Origin: Humidesulfovibrio mexicanus
Lineage (GTDB): Bacteria > Desulfobacterota > Desulfovibrionia > Desulfovibrionales > Desulfovibrionaceae
Assembly (NCBI RefSeq): GCF_900188225.1
Contig: NZ_FZOC01000004.1
Location: 347,537-411,536, forward strand
Reading direction: 5' to 3'
Length of the DNA: 64,000 nucleotides
Within the stretch, counting starts at the first letter, position 1. Every line of letters starts with the position of its first letter. The position numbers and the translations under genes were made by a program. Below are positions 10,059-17,470 of the stretch, one piece after another. A model generated the notes under the pieces. The model saw nothing but the letters and a program-made list of their open reading frames with translations, was not told where the DNA came from and ran no database searches.

Positions 10059-10228
10059 GCGCGAACCCCTTTTGCAGTGTTCAGAACGTGCGGATCAACC
10101 CACCCAGCCGTGCAAACCCGTCCCCCTGCGCCACGCAAGCGCCCGGACGGCCCATTCGTTTCGGCACCGCTTACCAGACTGCGCCCGCGCAGGCAAGGAC
10201 CGCGCCCGACCGTGACGTTTCTGCGGGG

Positions 10229-11506
10229 CTATTGCCCGCCCTCCGGCTCCAGGTAGGGATTGAAATAGCCGAACCGCAGGTGCGGATTGGACTTCCTGAG
10301 CCGCTTCATGAAGTTGGCCAGGCCCATGCACGGGCCGGAGTCGAAGCCGCCCAGCAGCCTCATGGCCAGCTCCGGGTCCAGGTTCAGGTTGCGCAGCTGG
10401 ATGAGGTCGAGGCGTGTCTCCCGCACCACGGCGTCCAGGGCGTCCCACTCGTTCTCGCAGTCGGTGACGCCGGGAAAATACAGCAGGTTCAGCGACACGA
10501 ACATGCCCAGGCCCTTGGCCGCGCGGATGCTCTCCAGCACGTCCTCGAAGCGGTAGCCGTTGGGGCGGTAGTAGGCCTCGTAGGGGCCCTTGCGCACGCT
10601 GTTCAGGCTCACGCGGATGGAGTCCAGCCCGGCGGAGCGGAGTTCCGGCAGCGTACCGGGCAGGCTGGCGTTGGTGTTGATGTTCACCGTGCCCCGGCCG
10701 CCCTGCTTGCGGAAGCGCGCAATGGACGCGCCAAGGAGCGCGGCCTCGGTGAGCGGCTCGCCTTCGCAGCCCTGGCCGAAGGAATAAATGGGGCGGCGCT
10801 CCTTGCCTTGATGCCGCAGCATCACCTCCACGATCTCGCGCTCCGTGGGCTTGAAGGTGATGCGGTTCTGGTTGGAGGGAAAGCCGGAGTCCTCGGGCTG
10901 ATGCGAAATGCAGCCCACGCAGCGGGCGTTGCACGTGCGCGAGGTGGGCAGCGGGGCCTCGAAGCGGCCCAGGGCCAGATTCTTGGCCGCCGGGCAGCCG
11001 TAGGTCAGGGCGCAGCCGGTCAGATGCCGCACCAGGCGGTTCTTGGGGAATTCGGCCAACAGCTTGCGCGCCCCGGCCTCGATGCGTTCCCTGGGCACGC
11101 AGGCGAATTCCTGCCTGCGGTCCTGGTCCACGCGCCGCGCGCAGACGTAGAAGCGCCCCTCGTAAAACCCAACGGCCCCATAGGCAAAGAGCGGCAGCAC
11201 CGGCGCGCCGGGCCTGGCCTGGTATGCGGCCGAGGCCGAGAGCGTGTGGGCCGGGCTGGCGAACACGGCCACGGCCAGTTCCTCCAGCTCCTCCACCTGT
11301 CCGGTGGCCGGGTCCAGCCCCAGCGCCCCCCGGCCGGGCAGCAGAAAGAACTCGCTGTCCTCGGGCAGGGGAATCAGCTCGTCGGGCCGGGGCAGGGTCA
11401 GCTCCGACCCGCGGCGGCAAAGCATCAGCAGGTCCGGATGATCGTAGATGTTGCCGCGCTCGTCGGCATAGACCAGACAGGGTTCGATGTGCTTGGCGGT
11501 GCTCAT
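10229..11506 (-). CDS. Radical SAM protein of unassigned family
   Basis: A 425-residue protein. The cluster motif TCNARCVGC (Cys192, Cys196, Cys199, CX3CX2C) is followed by the glycine-rich SFGQGCEGEPL SAM-binding segment and by NINTNASLPGTL and DSIRVSLNS strands of the partial TIM barrel. About 190 residues precede the motif and contain extra cysteines (for example 165 and 171), unlike most short radical SAM enzymes. The start at 11506 is preferred over an in-frame ATG 36 bases upstream because the shorter version has the spaced purine run GAGGGCGGG. The reaction and substrate are unknown. It is separated from the membrane protein gene by about 95 bases. Confidence 0.8.
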   Translation of the reverse strand: MSTAKHIEPCLVYADERGNIYDHPDLLMLCRRGSELTLPRPDELIPLPEDSEFFLLPGRGALGLDPATGQVEELEELAVAVFASPAHTLSASAAYQARPGAPVLPLFAYGAVGFYEGRFYVCARRVDQDRRQEFACVPRERIEAGARKLLAEFPKNRLVRHLTGCALTYGCPAAKNLALGRFEAPLPTSRTCNARCVGCISHQPEDSGFPSNQNRITFKPTEREIVEVMLRHQGKERRPIYSFGQGCEGEPLTEAALLGASIARFRKQGGRGTVNINTNASLPGTLPELRSAGLDSIRVSLNSVRKGPYEAYYRPNGYRFEDVLESIRAAKGLGMFVSLNLLYFPGVTDCENEWDALDAVVRETRLDLIQLRNLNLDPELAMRLLGGFDSGPCMGLANFMKRLRKSNPHLRFGYFNPYLEPEGGQ

Positions 11507-11601
11507 GCCCGCCCTCATACGCCGGGCGCGCCCTGGCCGCAAGCCGAAGCCGCGCCCGGACCGGGGCCGCGATGTGAGCGGCCCCGGAGTCCGCGCCGAC
11601 C

Positions 11602-13347
11602 CTAAGGCCGGGGCAAGGCGTCCTGGCCGGAGAGCCGGAGGCTGGCCGCAAGCCCGGCCTCAAGCTCCCGCCGCGTCCGGGCGTCGAAGCCGCCAAGTGC
11701 CAGCGCGGCCCGGTACTCCCGCGCGGCCACGGCCTGCGGCCCGCGCAGCAGATGAAAACGCGCCAGGCGCGCGTGCTCCTGGGCGGTCATGTCCGCCTTG
11801 TGCACGATGCACCGCAGAGGCACGAAGGAGAGGCCCAGCACCAGCGCCCCGAAAAACAGCGCGGCCAGGGCGTGTTTCGGCCGTCCCCCGCGCGCTGCCG
11901 ACCGCAGAAGCCCCGGCAGCTCCGCGCAGGCCACGCCCGCGAAGACAAGCGCCAGCGGAAGCAGCACGGCCCGGTAGCGCGGCGTCACCTGAAACAACAG
12001 CACCAACGCGGCCTGCCCCAGCAGCAGGACAGCCAGGGCGGCGGATTCCGGCCCGCGCCGCCAGCACAGGGCGAGCCCTGCCGCGCCCAGGGCCAGCACA
12101 AGCCCGACAGGCAGGGGCAACGCGCCGGGCACGGGCGAGAAGCGCGCGCAAAAGGCCATGTTGGCCGTGGCGTCGTAGCCCGCATTGTTCACCAGCAGCA
12201 GGGCCTTGCGGCCCATGAGGCCCACGGCCTCGGCCGGGTGACCGGCGAAGAAGCGCCAGGTCTTGCCGTACCACCAGGCATCGGCCTCGGCCAGGGTCAG
12301 CTCCCGCCCTGTCTCGGCCTCGGCTGCCCGCCAGGCCTGCACCACCACCCGGTACGGCGTGTTGTCGAAGCCGGGCAGGGCGTCGCCCACGCCGCTGGCC
12401 CCGTGGTGATTGCCGGAATACAGGGTGAACCCGCCCTGGAAGCCGAAGGGCGAGGCGCGCCCGGCCAGGGCCGCGTTGTGCAGCAGGAACGGAGCCAGGG
12501 CCAGGACGAATCCGAGCACGCAGCGCAGGACCGCGCCCATGGCCCGGCCGTTGCCGCGCCAGCGGGCGCACAGGGCCCAGGCCGCCACGGCCAGAAGCGC
12601 CGCCGGGGCCATGTTGGGCCGCATGAGCGAAGCCAAGGCCAGCAGCGGGCCGGAAAGCCAGGCCGCAAGCGCTCCGCCCGGCTCGGCCGGGGCTTGCTCG
12701 GCCAGGGCTTGCTTGGCGACGGTCCGGTCGGCCTGGGCTTGCTTGGCGACGGTCCGGTCGGTCTGGGTCCGGCCGCCATTGGCTGGGACGGCGCCGGAAC
12801 GCAGCAGCAACGTTACGCCCAAAAGCAGGCAAAACACGGCCGGGCCCTCGCCCAGGGGCAGCAGGGCGTAAAAGAGCAGCGGCCCGCACAGGGCGTACAG
12901 GATGCCCGCGGCCAGCCCGGCGCGGCGCACGGTCTGGCGACCATCGAGACCATCGGCCGGGCCTTGCGCGGCCAAGCGCGCGGCCAGCCCGGCGCACAGC
13001 GCGGCGGAACCCGCGTCGAGCACGGCGTTGACCAGGACGAAAAAGCCAATGTCCGGCCCGACGAGAAGGTGCAGCGGAGCCAGAAACAGTGCGTAGCCGG
13101 GGCTCATGACCATGGGTTCGCGGAACAGATAGGCCCCGTCCAGCAGGCGCGAGGCCGCATACAGGTAGGCCGAGAGGTCGGGCACGTACTGGTCGGCCAA
13201 GGGGGTGTCGCGCACGAACCACCAGTGCGCCAGGCGCGGCGGCAAGGCCAGGGCGAAGACCAGGGCGGCCTGACGCCAGGTCCAGGCCCGCGTCTGCACC
13301 GCCGCACCGCGCGCCGGAACGGCGGCCTCCGCCAAGGCGTCCGGCAT
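11602..13347 (-). CDS. Polytopic membrane glycosyltransferase-like protein (ArnT/PMT-type topology)
   Basis: A 581-residue protein with ten or more hydrophobic segments. The N-terminal RLAHWWFVRDTPLADQYVPDLSAYLYAASRLLDG contains the acidic loop position typical of GT-C glycosyltransferases that use polyprenyl-phosphate sugars. The C-terminal 60 residues are soluble and resemble a TPR hairpin (ARFHLLRGPQAVAAREYRAALALGG). The start is fixed by a 1-base TGATG overlap with the amrS stop, so the two are translationally coupled. The donor and acceptor are unknown. A 30-bp tandem duplication lies in the loop encoded around 12711-12770. Confidence 0.65.
   Translation of the reverse strand: MPDALAEAAVPARGAAVQTRAWTWRQAALVFALALPPRLAHWWFVRDTPLADQYVPDLSAYLYAASRLLDGAYLFREPMVMSPGYALFLAPLHLLVGPDIGFFVLVNAVLDAGSAALCAGLAARLAAQGPADGLDGRQTVRRAGLAAGILYALCGPLLFYALLPLGEGPAVFCLLLGVTLLLRSGAVPANGGRTQTDRTVAKQAQADRTVAKQALAEQAPAEPGGALAAWLSGPLLALASLMRPNMAPAALLAVAAWALCARWRGNGRAMGAVLRCVLGFVLALAPFLLHNAALAGRASPFGFQGGFTLYSGNHHGASGVGDALPGFDNTPYRVVVQAWRAAEAETGRELTLAEADAWWYGKTWRFFAGHPAEAVGLMGRKALLLVNNAGYDATANMAFCARFSPVPGALPLPVGLVLALGAAGLALCWRRGPESAALAVLLLGQAALVLLFQVTPRYRAVLLPLALVFAGVACAELPGLLRSAARGGRPKHALAALFFGALVLGLSFVPLRCIVHKADMTAQEHARLARFHLLRGPQAVAAREYRAALALGGFDARTRRELEAGLAASLRLSGQDALPRP
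12711..12770 (-). repeat. 30-bp tandem duplication in the membrane-protein gene
   Basis: Two adjacent near-identical 30-bp units encode DRTVAKQAQA and DRTVAKQALA, with a decayed partial third unit. They lie in a hydrophilic loop between membrane segments. This is an in-frame slippage product; no function is implied. Confidence 0.75.
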
Positions 13348-14420
13348 CAGTCCCAGACCCCGGGAATGGCCGCGCCGCAGGCCGGGCACAGGCCGCCGGG
13401 CAGCGCCCCGCCAGGCCCGGCCGCCCCGCCAGGCCCGGCCGAAAGGGACGACACGTGGAAGCCCGCGCGGAAGAGCACGGGTTTGCCGCAGGACGGGCAC
13501 AGGGTGTCGCCGTAGCCCGGCCCGGAGGCGTTGCCGACGTAGACAAAGGACAGCCCGGCCCGGCGTCCGGCCTCGCGCGCGGCCAGCAGGCTCTGCGTTG
13601 GCGTCACCGCTCGGTCCAGCAGACGATACTCCGGGTGGAAGCGGGAAATGTGCCAGGGCGTGTTTGTCCCCAATTCGCGGGCGATGAAGCCGGACAGCTC
13701 CGCCAGTTCCTCCGTGGAGTCATTGAGGCCGGGGATGAGCAGGGTGGTGACCTCGATCCACCAGCCCAAGGCCCGCATGTGCTTCAGGTTCTCCAGCACC
13801 GGAGCCAGACGCGCGCCGCACTGGTCCGCGTAAAACGCCTCGGTGAAGGCCTTGAGGTCCACATTGGCCGCCTGCACGGGTCCGCTGTCCGCCGGGCCAA
13901 GGGCGTCCAGGCAGTCCGGGCTCATGAAGCCGTTGGTCACGAGGATGTTCCTGAGGCCGCGCGTGCGCGCAAGCCGGGCCGTGTCCTCCACCAGCTCGAA
14001 AAAGATCGTGGGCTCGGAATAGGTGTAGGAAAGGCTGCGGCAGCCGGAATCCAGCGCGGCGGCCACAAGGGCCTCCGGTCCCATGCTGTGGCCCGTGATG
14101 GCCATGCCCAGGCGCGGCGACTGGGACAGGGTGGCGTTCTGGCAGAAGGAGCAGGACAGGTTGCAGCCCATGGTGCCCAGGGAAAAGGTGCGCGTGCCGG
14201 GCAGGAAATGGTAAAGGGGCTTCTTCTCCATGGGATCGGCGCTGATGGCCGCAGGCAGGGCGTAGACCAGGCTCACCAGCTCGCCATCGCGGTTCTCGCG
14301 TACGGCGCACAGGCCGCGGCCGCCGGGCTTGATGGCGCAAAAATGGCTGCACAGGCGGCACTGGACCACGCCCGCCTTGAGCGGCTTCCACAGTCGGGCG
14401 GGATGCGCAACACGCGGCAT
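13347..14420 (-). CDS. amrS: AmmeMemoRadiSam system radical SAM enzyme AmrS
   Basis: A 357-residue member of the AmrS (PflA-related) family. It has a Cys-rich N-terminus CRLCSHFCAIKPGGRGLCAVRENRDGE, the strict family hallmark, then CNLSCSFCQN (CX3CX2C) as the radical SAM motif, SYTYSEPTIFFE, VTNGFMSP, and a C-terminal CPSCG...CPACG pair that looks like a zinc ribbon. The start at 14420 has AAAGGAGGGGG in front; a longer in-frame version is less likely. The usual partners (the Memo and AMMECR1 domain proteins) are not in this window. Its role in the conserved three-part system is still unclear in the literature. Confidence 0.88.
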   Translation of the reverse strand: MPRVAHPARLWKPLKAGVVQCRLCSHFCAIKPGGRGLCAVRENRDGELVSLVYALPAAISADPMEKKPLYHFLPGTRTFSLGTMGCNLSCSFCQNATLSQSPRLGMAITGHSMGPEALVAAALDSGCRSLSYTYSEPTIFFELVEDTARLARTRGLRNILVTNGFMSPDCLDALGPADSGPVQAANVDLKAFTEAFYADQCGARLAPVLENLKHMRALGWWIEVTTLLIPGLNDSTEELAELSGFIARELGTNTPWHISRFHPEYRLLDRAVTPTQSLLAAREAGRRAGLSFVYVGNASGPGYGDTLCPSCGKPVLFRAGFHVSSLSAGPGGAAGPGGALPGGLCPACGAAIPGVWD

Positions 14421-14440
14421 GGCCCCCTCCTTTCGGCTTC

Positions 14441-15526
14441 CTAGCCGAAGTTCAGGATCACCGAAAACGCGCCGAAGCTGGCCCACACGGGCGAGCCCAC
14501 GGTCAAACCCAGCCGCCGCACGCTCTCAAGGGTGACCACGGCGGCCAGCCGGGTGCCGTCGGACAGTTCGGCCGTGACTTCGGCCGAAACCTGGTCGCCC
14601 TGGCCTTCCCCCGTGAGGACGCGGCGCACCACGGCAGGATAGCTGTTCTCCGCGCTGCACACGGGCTCGTTCTCCCCTGCGCAGAGCTGCACCCAGGGGG
14701 CCTTGATGTCCGCCGTGGCCAGCACGCCGGGCCGGATGCCGAGGCGCTCCACGCTCTCGCGGGTGACGACGCTCGTCACCGTGAAGCCGCCCAGGCTGGT
14801 GATCTCCACGCTGGCCACCACGGGGCCTTCGACCACCCGGCTGACCGCGCCGAAGAAGCGGTTGCGCGCGCTGGACTTGCGCCGCTCCTCGCGCTTCAGG
14901 TAGTCCTCCACGATGCGCCCGGCCTCGTCGTCGGTGTAGTCGGAGAAGGCCGCGGTCAAATCCGCCGAGGACTGGCCGAGCAGGCGCTGCACCACGGGCA
15001 GGGGCACGTCCTGGCGCATGAGGTGCCGCGCCCGCGAACGCCTGAGCACGCTGGGGCTGGCCAGCTCGCGCGGGAGCCCGGCCGCCGCGGCGCGCTCGTA
15101 GAACTTGCGGCGCACATGGCCCTGGTCCATGTCGAAAAGCCTGGCCGCGTCCAGCGCAAGGGTGGGATCGGCCAGGGCCTCGCGCAGGGCCTTGGCCACG
15201 TCCGTGGGCAGGGGCACCTCGCGGCCCTCCCCGTTGGGGCCGAAGCGCGCCACGGGCCGTTCACCGTCAAGCTGCAGGTCGCGGGTCGGATCAAGCCCCA
15301 GCACCTCCCCCAGACGCGCGCCGGTAGAGCGCAGAAGCAGAAAGATCAGCCACAGCCGACGGCGCGACACCGCGTCCGCCCTGCGGCGCGAAGACTCCAT
15401 CCAGGAGCGGAAGGACTGCTCCAGCCGGGCCACCTGGGCCTCGTCGAGGCTGCGGGTCTCGGCCCTGGAAGCGGAATGCGCCGCTTCGTCCCTTTCCGTT
15501 CGCGGAGATTTCCGGGGATTCTGCAT
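14441..15526 (-). CDS. tunR: TunR-type tungstate/molybdate-responsive regulator (recombinase-fold DNA-binding domain plus two TOBE domains)
   Basis: A 361-residue fusion. Residues about 30-215 are a XerC/D-like tyrosine recombinase domain: STGARLGEVLGL with Arg71, LRRSRARHLM with Arg162, LLGQSS and a late Tyr197. The two catalytic histidines are replaced (Ser159 and Gln185), so strand exchange is unlikely. Residues about 221-285 and 292-358 are two TOBE (Mop) oxyanion-binding domains. This architecture matches the published TunR family of sulfate-reducing deltaproteobacteria, in which recombinase-fold proteins act as tungstate-sensing transcription factors. The frame is open further upstream, but the start at 15526 is preferred because a longer protein would run over the operator dyad. 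The gene is divergent from a TSUP permease, the known target class of one TunR subgroup. Confidence 0.9.
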   Translation of the reverse strand: MQNPRKSPRTERDEAAHSASRAETRSLDEAQVARLEQSFRSWMESSRRRADAVSRRRLWLIFLLLRSTGARLGEVLGLDPTRDLQLDGERPVARFGPNGEGREVPLPTDVAKALREALADPTLALDAARLFDMDQGHVRRKFYERAAAAGLPRELASPSVLRRSRARHLMRQDVPLPVVQRLLGQSSADLTAAFSDYTDDEAGRIVEDYLKREERRKSSARNRFFGAVSRVVEGPVVASVEITSLGGFTVTSVVTRESVERLGIRPGVLATADIKAPWVQLCAGENEPVCSAENSYPAVVRRVLTGEGQGDQVSAEVTAELSDGTRLAAVVTLESVRRLGLTVGSPVWASFGAFSVILNFG

Positions 15527-15620
15527 CAGCACTACATACGGACAAAGCGCCACGCTGCCAAGAGCCGGAACCCGGTATTTCCGTGACAGCGTTTTTGTCT
15601 GGCGAAACGTGAAATACTCC

Positions 15621-15649
15621 GTGACAAATGGGAAGGCGAAACGTATTCT
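15621..15649 (+). promoter_or_regulatory. Predicted promoter of the TSUP permease gene
   Basis: GTGACA, a 17-bp spacer and TATTCT fit a sigma-70-type promoter reading towards the permease. Transcription would begin near 15656, inside the dyad at 15653-15678, and the -35 element coincides with one of two direct CGTGACA copies (15582-15588 and 15620-15626). Confidence 0.5.
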
Positions 15650-15652
15650 GTA

Positions 15653-15678
15653 GTCACGAAAACATGTAAATTCGTGAC
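15653..15678. promoter_or_regulatory. Probable TunR operator (8+8 bp inverted repeat)
   Basis: GTCACGAA, ten bases, then TTCGTGAC: perfect 8-bp arms in the 215-bp tunR/TSUP divergent region. Its length and dyad nature suit a recombinase-fold dimer. It overlaps the predicted start of the permease transcript, the position expected of a repressor site. The published TunR motif is about 30 bp long, but whether its consensus matches this sequence was not checked. Confidence 0.65.
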
Positions 15679-15741
15679 GAGACATCCCTGCAGCCCCAAC
15701 CCGGCGCGGCACCGCCGCCCGGCCACCCGCAGGAGACGGCC

Positions 15742-16683
15742 ATGCTCTTCGAGGTCGCGGGCGTCGAAGTTTCCCCCTGGGTGCCCCCGCTGGTGTCGCT
15801 GGTCATCTCGTTCTTCACCAGCATGGGCGGGGTGTCCGGCGCGTTCCTGCTTCTGCCCTTTCAGATGAGCGTGCTGGGCTATACGGCCCCTTCCGTCAGC
15901 GCCACCAACCAGTTCTACAACATTGTGGCCATTCCCAGCGGGGTCTGGCGCTTCCTGCGCGAAGGACGAATGGTCTGGCCGCTCACCTGGGCGGTGGTCG
16001 CGGGGACCCTGCCGGGAGTGCTCATCGGCGCCGTGGTGCGGGTGCGCTACCTGCCCGATGCGCGCAATTTCAAGCTCTTCATGGCCTGCGTACTGCTGTA
16101 CATCGGCGCGCGCATGGCCCTGGACCTGGTGCGGCAGCTGCGCCGCGCGGCAGGCGGAACACCGGCCGCCGGGGAACGCCTCGGACTCCGGCCACAGTCC
16201 GGGCGCGAGCCCCATGGGCAAAGGCCCGCCTGCGTGCGGGTGCTGCAACGCGGCCGCTCGCGCATCGCCTACGAATTCCAGGGCGAAACCTACGACGTCT
16301 CCGCCTGGGGCATACTGGCCCTGGCCCTGGTGGTGGGCGTCATCGGCGGCACCTACGGCATCGGCGGCGGCGCCATCATCGCGCCCTTCCTCGTGTCCTT
16401 CTTCGGTTTGCCGGTCTACACGGTGGCGGGCGCGTCCCTCATGGGCACCTTCATCACCTCCGTGGCCGGGGTGGCCTTCTACCAAGCCATTGCGCCCTTC
16501 TACCCGGACATGTCCGTGGCCCCGGACTGGCTGCTCGGCCTGCTCTTCGGCCTGGGCGGCATAGTGGGCATGTACCTGGGCGCGCGCTGCCAAAAGTTCG
16601 TGCCCGCGCGCTACATCAAGTGGATGCTCTCAGGCCTGCTGGTTTTCCTGGCGCTCAAGTACGCGGGGGACTCCCTGCGCTAG
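15742..16683 (+). CDS. TSUP (TauE/SafE) family permease, probable oxyanion transporter
   Basis: A 313-residue membrane protein with two homologous halves: residues about 1-120 and about 190-313, each with roughly four membrane segments and a glycine-rich motif (SMGGVSGAFLLLPFQ; GGTYGIGGGAIIAPFLVSFFGLPV). A hydrophilic loop of about 60 residues separates them. The family carries sulfonates, sulfite and related anions. In sulfate reducers, TSUP genes next to tunR were proposed to handle tungstate or molybdate, possibly by efflux. The start has GGAGACGGCC. The dyad 64 bases upstream and the divergent tunR support metal-oxyanion control. Confidence 0.88.
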   Translation: MLFEVAGVEVSPWVPPLVSLVISFFTSMGGVSGAFLLLPFQMSVLGYTAPSVSATNQFYNIVAIPSGVWRFLREGRMVWPLTWAVVAGTLPGVLIGAVVRVRYLPDARNFKLFMACVLLYIGARMALDLVRQLRRAAGGTPAAGERLGLRPQSGREPHGQRPACVRVLQRGRSRIAYEFQGETYDVSAWGILALALVVGVIGGTYGIGGGAIIAPFLVSFFGLPVYTVAGASLMGTFITSVAGVAFYQAIAPFYPDMSVAPDWLLGLLFGLGGIVGMYLGARCQKFVPARYIKWMLSGLLVFLALKYAGDSLR

Positions 16684-16750
16684 ACGACGCCCCTTGCCCG
16701 GCACGCGCTTCTGCCCTAGCATGGCGCATTCCCCCGCAAGGAGGCTCCCC

Positions 16751-17398
16751 GTGCGCAGACTCCCCGCCGCGCTGCTCGTCTGCCTGTGCCTGGCCGCACA
16801 GCCGGCCCTCGCCTCGGAGACCTACCCCGCCCCCGATGCGGGCCTGCGCCTGCCGGACGGCGCGCGGGTTCTTCCCGGCGACCCCGTGTGGCCCCTTGGC
16901 GAACGCGCCGCTCCGCACGCCCTGTGCCGCATCGAGGCGGCGGGCGCGGAAGGGTTCCGCCTGAACATCATGCCCCGTCAGGGCGCAACGCCCGCCCCGT
17001 CGGCCCCGCGCGCCTGCCTGGGGCTCGCGAGCTCCCGTCGGCTCGACCTGTACAAGACCCGCGCCGTGGAGTTCCGCGTCCGCGCTTCGCGCCCGGTGGC
17101 GGGCATCCTGATGGTGACCAGCTCCAATACCCAGGACCGCCTTTCGCGCGACCGCTTTTTCGGCTCCTTCGGCATCGGCACGCGGTGGAAAACCCTGCGG
17201 CTGACCTACGGCGCGCTGGCCCCGCTGCCCGGCTGGGACGCGTTCGCCGCGCGAAGCGGCCTGCATCCCGGCGACCATGTGCTCCGGCCGGACAGCGTGG
17301 AGGAGCTGTGCATCGGCGTGGAGGCGGGACGCCTGGACCCGGAGGGCGGCGGCCAGGGCGCGCAGGTGGAGATCGACGGGCTGCGCTTCGTGCGCTGA
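16751..17398 (+). CDS. Secreted protein, probable beta-sandwich carbohydrate-binding-like fold, function unknown
   Basis: A 215-residue protein starting at GTG. The GTG is preferred because AAGGAGG lies seven bases before it and because translation from it begins directly with a clean signal peptide (cleavage after LAAQPALA). The mature part has the strand pattern and the LYKTRAVEFRVRAS...EIDGLRFVR ending seen in galactose-binding/CIA30-like jelly rolls. No catalytic residues stand out. It may be read from the TSUP transcript, since only 67 bases separate them. Confidence 0.65.
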   Translation: MRRLPAALLVCLCLAAQPALASETYPAPDAGLRLPDGARVLPGDPVWPLGERAAPHALCRIEAAGAEGFRLNIMPRQGATPAPSAPRACLGLASSRRLDLYKTRAVEFRVRASRPVAGILMVTSSNTQDRLSRDRFFGSFGIGTRWKTLRLTYGALAPLPGWDAFAARSGLHPGDHVLRPDSVEELCIGVEAGRLDPEGGGQGAQVEIDGLRFVR

Positions 17399-17414
17399 GG
17401 CGCAAAACTGGCGA

Positions 17415-17448
17415 GGCAAAAGCCCCCGGAACGCCGGAGGCCTTTGCC
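17415..17448. terminator. Stem-loop between convergent genes (end of the nif operon)
   Basis: GGCAAA...CTTTGCC with an inner CCGG core forms an imperfect stem with an A-rich left arm and T-rich right arm. It lies 22 bases past the nifB stop on the minus strand and 17 bases past the secreted-protein stop on the plus strand, so it probably serves both. Confidence 0.6.
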
Positions 17449-17470
17449 CCGTCCGGAGTCCTCCCGCCTG

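Noticed and set aside
10043-11605. Long plus-strand frame opposite the radical SAM gene
   Set aside because: It is the complement of a gene with clear motifs; the translation is Ala/Gly/His/Gln-rich without domains, as expected of a high-GC shadow.
14441-15526. Integrase gene as sign of a mobile element
   Set aside because: The recombinase domain has lost catalytic histidines and is fused to two TOBE domains; no attachment sites or phage genes are nearby. It is a TunR regulator.
15527-15712. Extended N-terminus of TunR
   Set aside because: It would place the operator dyad and promoter inside the coding region, and no ribosome site precedes the upstream ATG.
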